From Nitrospina sp. (GTDB lineage: Bacteria > Nitrospinota > Nitrospinia > Nitrospinales > VA-1): a stretch of DNA of 8,359 nt. The stretch lies in assembly GCA_018647025.1 (NCBI GenBank), contig JABGTQ010000054.1, positions 1-8,359 on the forward strand, written 5' to 3'. Each line of letters opens with the position of its first letter. Positions within the stretch are counted from its first letter, which is position 1. The translations under genes were made by a program, and so were the position numbers. The notes beneath the pieces are model-generated. The model saw only the letters and a program-made list of their open reading frames with translations. It made no database searches and was not told the DNA's origin. Positions 1 through 6,592 of this stretch are shown here, in pieces.

Positions 1-2
1 AA

Positions 3-1031
3 GATGCCCTTGACAGAATGCAGACTTTTAATCCAGACATCCTCCTAGCGGATATTGACTTGCAAGATTTGACAGGATTTGAATTATCCAAAAAAATTAA
101 AGGCGATCCTAAATTCAGTTCCACAAAAATACTTCTTTTGGCCAGTGACTTTGAGGACTTCAATAAAAATTTATTTGATAGTTCCGGCGCCGATGCCCTC
201 ATTTCAAAACCTTTCAAATCAGAAGATATTATAAAAAAAGTTGATGATTTACTTTCAGAAAAATCCTCTGACTCCATTGGTGAAACAATTAATCTAACTC
301 CGGTTGACTTAGACGTTTGTGCTGAAACAACTATTGAACTTTCTTTGGGAGATATGGTCGCAAAAGAGGACTCTACTATCAATCTTTCATCTGCAGAGCT
401 GGATGAATCAATAGATCATACGCCTGTTAAAGAAGAACATAAAAATAATGAAGAGGGCACACTAGACGTAATGATCAACGACGTCGAATCCTTAAAAAAA
501 TTAATCGCGCCTTCAGATGATTGTTATGACGAACTGAGCGAAGAAGTAGCTCCTACGCAAGAGGATACTGTCGGGGATGAGGTGGATATAGCTTTCCGGG
601 AGATAGTAAACTTTGGCTCTCCGGAAAAACCCAATAATACTTCAAGGATTCAACTGAGACCGATCAGTACCCCCCCCACCTTAGGCGATATTACCCCCGA
701 ACCGGAAGACCTACTGAGAGAAATAACTTCTTCCGCGGGAAAAGGAGTAAAAAATTCAACTGCCACGGAGTTAACAGCGAATAACCCTTCTCGTCCTCCA
801 CAAGTATCTCTTGGAATTAAAAACAAACAATCGACTACGCAAAACAATCAAACCATGGCAGATCCTATTAGGCATAGCCTAGAAGAAGTAATTCATGCTT
901 CTATTGAAAAAGAACTTGCCGAACTTTCAAACAGTATCACTAAATCTGCACGAGCAATAGTCCAAGAAATCACCCCAAAAATCATCAGAGAAATTGTTAA
1001 AGAAGAAATCGACAAGATCAAAAATTCATGA
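3..1031 (+). CDS. Response regulator receiver-domain protein, 5' end cut off by the window edge
   Basis: The reading frame is open to the left edge (the codons before ATG 18 read DALDR), so ATG 18 is internal and roughly 35 N-terminal residues are missing, by comparison with typical receivers. Counting from ATG 18, residues 1-80 are the second half of a receiver (REC) domain. D12 in LLADID is the expected phospho-acceptor, S43 sits at the conserved Ser/Thr position, and K64 in SKPF is the conserved lysine. The usual proline after the phospho-Asp loop is Q. Residues 82-280 form an acidic, Ser/Thr/Asn-rich linker likely to be disordered, with three copies of a TI-x-L-S/T motif. Residues 281-335 are predicted amphipathic helix, ending in a tail rich in I, E and K. 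No HTH, GGDEF, HD or kinase output domain is visible. The role is probably cytoplasmic phospho-signalling through protein-protein contact; its partner kinase is not in the window. The receiver call is firm, the function inferred. Confidence 0.88.
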   Translation, partial: DALDRMQTFNPDILLADIDLQDLTGFELSKKIKGDPKFSSTKILLLASDFEDFNKNLFDSSGADALISKPFKSEDIIKKVDDLLSEKSSDSIGETINLTPVDLDVCAETTIELSLGDMVAKEDSTINLSSAELDESIDHTPVKEEHKNNEEGTLDVMINDVESLKKLIAPSDDCYDELSEEVAPTQEDTVGDEVDIAFREIVNFGSPEKPNNTSRIQLRPISTPPTLGDITPEPEDLLREITSSAGKGVKNSTATELTANNPSRPPQVSLGIKNKQSTTQNNQTMADPIRHSLEEVIHASIEKELAELSNSITKSARAIVQEITPKIIREIVKEEIDKIKNS

Positions 1032-1065
1032 GAAACGTGAGTTGTTTCTCCGATCCGATCTTTTT
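1030..1065 (+). terminator. Weak terminator-like hairpin after the response-regulator gene
   Basis: A perfect 7-base inverted repeat, GAGAAAC (1030-1036) and GTTTCTC (1044-1050), has a 7-base loop and begins inside the stop codon. A run of five T follows at 1061-1065, but ten bases after the stem, further than in a standard intrinsic terminator. A second TTTCTC at 1063-1068 could pair with the same left arm. The stem is short and only moderately GC-rich, so termination is possible but not secure. Confidence 0.33.
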
Positions 1066-1111
1066 CTCAAAATAAAAATTATTTATTTTTTTATATTTCT
1101 GCCATATTTTT

Positions 1112-1166
1112 TTCTAACTTCATGTAGATTTAAATTCTAACAAATGACCTTTTTCTAAATTAGAAT
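1112..1166. promoter_or_regulatory. TTCTAA cluster with palindrome in the valS leader
   Basis: TTCTAA occurs three times on + in the AT-rich gap before valS, at 1112-1117, 1135-1140 and 1153-1158. The last copy is the left half of a perfect 13-base palindrome, TTCTAAATTAGAA (1153-1165). ATTCTAA (1134-1140) is also complementary to TTAGAAT (1160-1166), so an alternative stem can form. A -10-like TAGAAT (1161-1166) lies within the palindrome, but no good -35 is seen at the right spacing. The cluster could be an operator or promoter region for valS. In such AT-rich DNA it could also arise by chance. Confidence 0.25.
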
Positions 1167-1195
1167 AAAAACTAGATTGATAAAAATTTCCCATA

Positions 1196-3844
1196 ATGGA
1201 TCAATTAGAAAAAATTTATAGCCCAAAGGAAGTTGAGGAACGTTGGGGAAAGTACTGGGAGGAAAACCGCCTGTTTCATGCCGATGAAACCTCAACGAAA
1301 AAACCTTTTTCAATAGTAATTCCACCTCCAAATGTCACTGGGTCGTTGCATATGGGGCATGCCTTCAACAACACACTTCAGGATATTCTTGCCCGATGGA
1401 AACGCATGTTAGGGTTTGAAGTTCTATGGCAGCCAGGCACAGATCATGCTGGTATCGCCACTCAAAATGTTGTTGAGCGTCAATTACACGCAGAGGGAAC
1501 CAATCGTCAAGAACTCGGGCGCGAAGAGTTTGTCAAACGGGTCTGGAAATGGAAAAAAGAATCTGGGGGAACTATTAATCACCAGTTAAGAAAACTGGGT
1601 AGTTCCTTGGACTGGGAAAGAGACCGGTTTACGATGGATGAAGGTCTTTCTAAAGCAGTGCGAGAAGTTTTTGTATCGCTTTACGAAGAGGGCTTAATTT
1701 ATAAGGGCGACTACATTGTCAATTGGTGCCCTAGATGTCTAACAGCAATCTCGGACCTAGAAGTCGAACATAAGGAAACTCAAGGGCACCTTTACAACAT
1801 AAGGTATCAATTCAAAAACAGTAAAAGTTCATTAACCATAGCGACAACACGTCCGGAAACTTTGCTAGGTGATTCCGCTGTTGCCGTAAACCCAAAAGAT
1901 GAACGCTATAAAAGCATGATCGGTGAAACGCTCATCTTACCTCTCGTGGGACGAGAACTCCCCCTGATTGGAGACAATTACGTTGATTCCTCTTTCGGGT
2001 CAGGCGCACTCAAAGTAACTCCCGCGCATGACCCTAATGATTTCGAACTTGGGCGGCGCCATGACCTTAAGTTGATTAATGTTATGAACCCTGACGGTTC
2101 TATGAACCAAGAAGCTGGGCCACTGTATCAAGGGCTTGATCGCTTAACCTGCCGACAAAAGTTAGCTGAGAACCTAAAAGAACAAAATTTTTTGGAAAGT
2201 GTTGAAGACCATATGCACTCCATAGGACACTGCTATCGTTGTCATACCGTAGTGGAGCCTTATGTCTCTACTCAATGGTTTGTTAAAACTAAACCTCTCG
2301 CCAAATCTGCGATCGAGGCTGTAAAAAGTCGCCGCATACACATAGTCCCTAAGCTTTGGGAAAATACCTATTTTAACTGGATGGAAAATATCCGAGACTG
2401 GTGTATTTCAAGGCAAATCTGGTGGGGCCACCAGATTCCTGCTTGGAACTGCCCAACATGCGAAAAAATTACCGTTGCTCGCGAAACCCCTAAAGTATGC
2501 TCTCATTGCCAAGAAGCTGGTCTCGTTCAGGAAACCGATGTTCTTGACACTTGGTTTAGTTCTGCCCTTTGGCCTTTCTCAACATTAGGCTGGCCTGAAC
2601 AAACTCAAACTCTGAAAAAGTTTTATCCCACGTCGGTTCTTTGTACAGGCTTTGACATACTTTTTTTCTGGGTAGCAAGAATGATTATGATGGGCAATAG
2701 GTTCATGGACAATGTCCCTTTTCAAAGTGTCTACATACACGCCCTAATTCGAGATTCTGAAGGGCAAAAAATGAGCAAAACGAAAGGAAATGTCATTAAT
2801 CCATTAACTATGATGGATAAATATGGCACAGATGCCCTTCGCTTTACATTGGCAGCATTCGCCGCACAAGGTCGAGACATAAAACTTTCAGAAGAACGCA
2901 TCGAGGGATACCGAAATTTTTGTAATAAACTATGGAATGCTTCTCGTTTTGTGTTGATGAACCTAGATGGCTATGATGGGACTTGTGAATTAGCCTCTAA
3001 TGAAAAAAGGTCTACAGCGCATCGTTGGATTCTAAGTCGCTTAAATGAAACATGCCGCGACGTTAACAATGCACTAGAAGAGTTTAAATTTAATGACGCA
3101 GCTTCTTCCATATACAAATTCATATGGAACGAATACTGTGACTGGTTTTTAGAATTATCGAAATCTCACTTATATGGTGGAGAGGGTAAGAAAGAGACTC
3201 AAAATATACTGCTCTATGTGCTGGAAAGTTGCCTCCGCTTATTACATCCATTTATGCCATTCATCACTGAGGAAATTCACAGCAAATTACCTGAAACAAG
3301 CTGCAGTATTATGAAAAAATCATTTCCTGAATTCAAAGAAAAAGATGTAGATTTAGATGCTGAAAAAACATTTTCTACTGTCATTAATGTCGTTACTAGC
3401 GTGCGTAATATACGCGGGGAAATGAATTTAAATCCGGGTCTAAATCTTGATCTTTTTGTTAGAACTAAACATAATCATGAGACCGAGATATTAAAAAAAA
3501 ATACTAACTATATCAATAGCTTAGCTCGTGCAAGCCTTATTGAATCTAGCCACACAACAAAAAAACCGAGGGTATCTGCCTCGTCTGTTTGTGAGGAAAT
3601 GGATATATTTGTCTCTCTCGAAGGAAAGTTAAATTTTGCAGAGGAAAAGAAACGTATCGAAAAAGAGTTGAAAAAAATTGAAAAAGATATCATAGTTTTA
3701 GAGAAGAAACTCTCCAATAAGAATTTCATAGATAATGCGCCCCCAGAGGTTATCGAGAAAAATAGTCAGAGAAAACAAGTCATCTCTGAAAAAGAAGCGC
3801 GACTAAGAATCCACTTAGAAACTGTTGATCTTGCGCTCTCCTGA
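1196..3844 (+). CDS. valS: Valyl-tRNA synthetase
   Basis: Class I aminoacyl-tRNA synthetase that activates valine with ATP, charges tRNA-Val in the cytoplasm, and hydrolyses mischarged threonine. The 882 residues are full length for the bacterial family. The HIGH signature is HMGH at 52-55, preceded by PPPNVTGSL. The editing (CP1) domain spans about 200-350 and contains TTRPETLLGD (217-226). Cysteine pairs occur at 178/181, 346/349, 419/422 and 435/438; the last two pairs (CPTC and CSHC) look like a zinc knuckle. The KMSKS loop reads KMSKT (525-529). The anticodon-binding helical domain follows from about 605. The C-terminus (about 813-880) is a Lys/Glu-rich coiled-coil arm, as expected for ValRS. 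The ATG start fits the family N-terminus (the KIYSPKEVEERW region), although no Shine-Dalgarno sequence precedes it. It is probably the first gene of a short operon with the peptidase and the unnamed gene. Confidence 0.98.
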   Translation: MDQLEKIYSPKEVEERWGKYWEENRLFHADETSTKKPFSIVIPPPNVTGSLHMGHAFNNTLQDILARWKRMLGFEVLWQPGTDHAGIATQNVVERQLHAEGTNRQELGREEFVKRVWKWKKESGGTINHQLRKLGSSLDWERDRFTMDEGLSKAVREVFVSLYEEGLIYKGDYIVNWCPRCLTAISDLEVEHKETQGHLYNIRYQFKNSKSSLTIATTRPETLLGDSAVAVNPKDERYKSMIGETLILPLVGRELPLIGDNYVDSSFGSGALKVTPAHDPNDFELGRRHDLKLINVMNPDGSMNQEAGPLYQGLDRLTCRQKLAENLKEQNFLESVEDHMHSIGHCYRCHTVVEPYVSTQWFVKTKPLAKSAIEAVKSRRIHIVPKLWENTYFNWMENIRDWCISRQIWWGHQIPAWNCPTCEKITVARETPKVCSHCQEAGLVQETDVLDTWFSSALWPFSTLGWPEQTQTLKKFYPTSVLCTGFDILFFWVARMIMMGNRFMDNVPFQSVYIHALIRDSEGQKMSKTKGNVINPLTMMDKYGTDALRFTLAAFAAQGRDIKLSEERIEGYRNFCNKLWNASRFVLMNLDGYDGTCELASNEKRSTAHRWILSRLNETCRDVNNALEEFKFNDAASSIYKFIWNEYCDWFLELSKSHLYGGEGKKETQNILLYVLESCLRLLHPFMPFITEEIHSKLPETSCSIMKKSFPEFKEKDVDLDAEKTFSTVINVVTSVRNIRGEMNLNPGLNLDLFVRTKHNHETEILKKNTNYINSLARASLIESSHTTKKPRVSASSVCEEMDIFVSLEGKLNFAEEKKRIEKELKKIEKDIIVLEKKLSNKNFIDNAPPEVIEKNSQRKQVISEKEARLRIHLETVDLALS

Positions 3845-3857
3845 CAAACGTTAGATA

Positions 3858-3890
3858 AGCTGGGAAATAACCCAAAGCTATTTGTATTTT
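3858..3890 (+). promoter_or_regulatory. Hairpin plus T-rich run between valS and pepF
   Basis: AGCTGGG (3858-3864) pairs with CCCA-AA-GCT (3871-3879) around a six-base AAATAA loop, giving a seven-pair stem with a two-A bulge. A T-rich stretch (3880-3890) follows and runs directly into the ATG of the next gene. The layout would suit a partial terminator or attenuator behind valS, or a structure controlling access to the pepF start, which has no Shine-Dalgarno sequence. The bulge and interrupted T run make it a weak candidate. Confidence 0.25.
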
Positions 3891-5699
3891 ATGAAAACCA
3901 CAAAAAATTCCTTAACACGTGAAGACATTTCCGAAGAAGCTAAGTGGGACCTCAACGGTCTATATTTGCAAGAATCCTTGTGGCATGAAGACTTTAAAAA
4001 ATTAGAATCAGACCTCACAGGTTACGAATCGTTTAAGGGAACCCTTGCCAGTTCTGCGACAAACATCAAAGCATGCCTCGAATTTGACATCGACATCTCT
4101 CGAAGGATAGAAAAACTTTATACTTATGCCCACCTTCGAAATGACGAAGATAAAACTCACTCACAAAATCAGAGCAATTTTGAAAAAATAGTTCATTTGA
4201 ATACACTTGCAGCGCAGACAAATAGTTTCATCTCATCGGAACTCACGTCCATTTCAGAAGACCAGATGAACCATTTCTTGGAAAATGCAGAATTAAGTTT
4301 TTACAAGATTCATTTAGAACGAGTACTAAGATACAGAAAGCATACCCTCTCTGAAAAAGAAGAAAAACTTCTCGCGTCAGCGTCAAAAATAGCGAAAACC
4401 GCAAGAGATGCCTTTGAAATGCTAGATAATGCAGATCTTAAATTGGGTACCGTTATAGACGAAAACGAGAACGAAGTAGCTATTACTCAAGGAAACTTTC
4501 AAAGCATCATGCAAAACTATGACCGGAGAATTCGTAAAGAAGCTTTTGAAACATTCTATAGCGCATACTCTGACCACCAATATACATATGCATCACTTCT
4601 TTCCAGTAATATCAAAAAAGATATTTTCTACGCACGTGAGAAAAATTATTCTTCGGTCAGAGAAAAAGCCCTATTTAGTGAAAATATTCCTATTGAGGTC
4701 TACGACAATCTGATTGCAGCGGTTCACGATAATATGGCACCTCTACATAAATATTTTCTCTTACGAAAAAAGATCCTTAAGCTTGATCAAATTCATATCT
4801 ACGATATGAACGTACCATTAGTGAAGAATATTCATTGGCAAGTCGGATACAACGATTCGGTGACAAAAATTCTCGATTCTCTTAAAATCTTAGGTTCTGA
4901 CTACACACAAGAGCTAAGAAAAGGACTTACCAAAGATCGTTGGGTGGACCGCTATGAATCAAAAGGAAAACGAAGCGGAGCCTACTCGTCCGGGTGTTAT
5001 GATTCAAATCCTTTTATCCTAATGAATTACCAAGAAGACAATATCAATAGTATGTATACACTAGCCCATGAAGCAGGGCACTCCATGCACTCCTTTCTCT
5101 CAAAAAAAAAACAACCCTACCTTTATGCTGATTACACCATCTTCGTTGCTGAAGTGGCATCTACATTCAACGAAACCCTTCTCACAAAATATCTTTTCTC
5201 ACAAGACATTGATAAAAGTATGAAAATTTATCTAACTTGTAGAGAAATAGATAATTTAAGAGGGACTCTATACAGGCAAACCATGTTCGCTGAGTTTGAG
5301 CACTTAATTTATGCTACTGCGGAAAGTGACCAGCCCATGACGCTAGACGTCTTTAAGGAAATCTATAAGAAACTACTTGAAAAATATTTTGGTAAAGATA
5401 CTATTCTTGATGACTGCCTATCCCTCGAATGCTTTCGAATCCCACACTTTTACTTTAGCTTTTATGTTTATAAATATGCTACTGGGATATCGGCTGCTTA
5501 TGCCTTGGCGGAGATGGTTTCAAAGGGAGGCACAACAGAATTAAACGATTATTTGAATTTTCTAAAAGGTGGCGGGTCGAAGTATCCTATAGACCTTCTG
5601 AAAGGTGCGGGGGTAGATATGACTTCTTCGGTACCAGTTAGCAACGTTCTTGAAAAGTTTTCTAGCCTGGTAAACCAGCTTGAGGATTTAACCAACTGA
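3891..5699 (+). CDS. pepF: Oligoendopeptidase F family zinc metallopeptidase (M3B)
   Basis: A cytoplasmic zinc endopeptidase that cleaves short peptides, with a likely role in intracellular peptide turnover. I chose ATG 3891 (602 aa, normal for PepF); a TTG three codons upstream (3882) is in frame but has no better ribosome site. In ATG numbering, the zinc motif HEAGH is at 393-397: H393 and H397 are ligands and E394 the catalytic base. The third ligand E421 lies in FVAEVAST. Other family hallmarks are GAYSSGCYDSNP (about 363-374), RQTMFAEFE (about 462-470) and the RIPHFYFSFYVYKYATG block (about 516-530) that lines the substrate site. The N-terminal helical domain (about 10-200) is intact and there is no signal peptide. 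It lies 46 bases after valS in the same direction and is probably co-transcribed. An A10 run falls just after the zinc motif. The family call is secure; the natural substrates cannot be inferred. Confidence 0.96.
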   Translation: MKTTKNSLTREDISEEAKWDLNGLYLQESLWHEDFKKLESDLTGYESFKGTLASSATNIKACLEFDIDISRRIEKLYTYAHLRNDEDKTHSQNQSNFEKIVHLNTLAAQTNSFISSELTSISEDQMNHFLENAELSFYKIHLERVLRYRKHTLSEKEEKLLASASKIAKTARDAFEMLDNADLKLGTVIDENENEVAITQGNFQSIMQNYDRRIRKEAFETFYSAYSDHQYTYASLLSSNIKKDIFYAREKNYSSVREKALFSENIPIEVYDNLIAAVHDNMAPLHKYFLLRKKILKLDQIHIYDMNVPLVKNIHWQVGYNDSVTKILDSLKILGSDYTQELRKGLTKDRWVDRYESKGKRSGAYSSGCYDSNPFILMNYQEDNINSMYTLAHEAGHSMHSFLSKKKQPYLYADYTIFVAEVASTFNETLLTKYLFSQDIDKSMKIYLTCREIDNLRGTLYRQTMFAEFEHLIYATAESDQPMTLDVFKEIYKKLLEKYFGKDTILDDCLSLECFRIPHFYFSFYVYKYATGISAAYALAEMVSKGGTTELNDYLNFLKGGGSKYPIDLLKGAGVDMTSSVPVSNVLEKFSSLVNQLEDLTN

Positions 5700-5720
5700 T
5701 TTTTTTATTACTTTCTAAAT

Positions 5721-5725
5721 AGGAA
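5721..5725 (+). promoter_or_regulatory. Shine-Dalgarno-like AGGAA that fixes a TTG start
   Basis: AGGAA lies seven bases before the TTG at 5733 and is the clearest ribosome-binding site in the window. It supports TTG 5733 over the next in-frame ATG at 5937, which would remove the first 68 residues of the protein. Confidence 0.55.
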
Positions 5726-5732
5726 TACAATT

Positions 5733-6560
5733 TTGAAAAGACAAGGGAGTAACCAGAAAACCCAGCGAGGCAACAACCTGAAGCGGGGTAATTCAAATGC
5801 ATCGAGAAATGGACAAAACCAAAATAACGCAAATAAAAGTTCGAATCGAAATCCTGAACAAGGAAGAAAACCATACGAACCACATCTTTGGGCTTCATCA
5901 GCTTCATCCTCAACAACATTAACCTCCCACCTCGCTATGACCAATAAGCGAAATCAAGGTGGAGCAGGAAATACAGTGAGTACCAATGGAGCCGGAAGGT
6001 CAAATGGGAAACCAAGGTCTCCGTCTAGCTATAAAAAAAATGGGAGAACCCGAGACGATCCACAGAAACACTTCAATAAAAGGTTTACTAATGATAAACC
6101 CAGCTCTACCTACAAAAAACCATCACCCAACGAAATAAAAACAACCACTAACACCTCGGCACAAGGAAATAAAACAGATCTTAAAAAAATTTCTATATCT
6201 AAAACAAACACCTTTGGAATAGATCCATTTGAACTTTTTTGTGCCTATCATTTAGGGATCTCATCTCAGAATCAGTATCGCCCATCAAATATCAATGACG
6301 TGTCTAACCGGTTTAAAATTGATATTGGCACAACTCGACAAATATTAAAAGAATATGGAATGGACTCGGCTTCTTTGCTTGACCGAGACTTTGATATGGC
6401 TCTCGCGCAACTAGACATTCAAGTTGCGCCAGAAGGGATCAACCGAACCGAATTAGGAAGAAGTATTTTCGAGGATTTCTTAGGAGCTCCGATAAAAAAA
6501 CGAGATTGGAAAAAGATTTTAGAAGACGACAAAAAAGAAAATACTAAAACCTTTGGCTAG
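5733..6560 (+). CDS. Uncharacterised protein: long basic disordered N-terminus and compact C-terminal domain
   Basis: I do not recognise a named family. The 275-residue product starts at TTG, supported by AGGAA at 5721. Residues 1-158 are low complexity, rich in Asn, Lys, Arg, Ser, Gly and Gln and strongly basic, with almost no hydrophobic core, so almost certainly disordered. Residues 161-253 change abruptly to globular composition. They begin FGIDPFELFCAYHLG, then a stretch resembling a helix-turn-helix (about 187-210, NDVSNRF...TRQILKEYGM), then a helical part containing DFDMALAQLDIQVAPEG (219-235). A charged Lys/Glu tail ends the protein. There is no signal peptide, membrane segment or catalytic motif. 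A basic disordered arm beside a possible HTH suggests nucleic-acid or ribosome binding, but this is inference. It follows the peptidase by 33 bases and is probably in the same transcript. The gene being real is well supported; its function is unknown. Confidence 0.85.
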   Translation: MKRQGSNQKTQRGNNLKRGNSNASRNGQNQNNANKSSNRNPEQGRKPYEPHLWASSASSSTTLTSHLAMTNKRNQGGAGNTVSTNGAGRSNGKPRSPSSYKKNGRTRDDPQKHFNKRFTNDKPSSTYKKPSPNEIKTTTNTSAQGNKTDLKKISISKTNTFGIDPFELFCAYHLGISSQNQYRPSNINDVSNRFKIDIGTTRQILKEYGMDSASLLDRDFDMALAQLDIQVAPEGINRTELGRSIFEDFLGAPIKKRDWKKILEDDKKENTKTFG

Positions 6561-6592
6561 AGATAGAGAAAACCAAGCATCGTGCAAAAACC

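Noticed and set aside
18..1031. ATG 18 as the true start of the response-regulator gene
   Set aside because: Starting here would leave out the first part of the receiver fold, including its N-terminal acidic residues, and the frame is open upstream with residues that continue the domain.
1032..1195. T-box or other tRNA-sensing leader upstream of valS
   Set aside because: The gap is only 164 bases and lacks the conserved T-box sequence and an antiterminator/terminator pair; this mechanism is also mainly known from Gram-positive bacteria.
5662..5944. Two overlapping antisense reading frames opposite the start of the unnamed gene
   Set aside because: They have no ribosome site and no recognisable motif. 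The + frame runs on uninterrupted into a globular domain and has AGGAA before its start, so the antisense frames are by-products of the low-complexity coding sequence.
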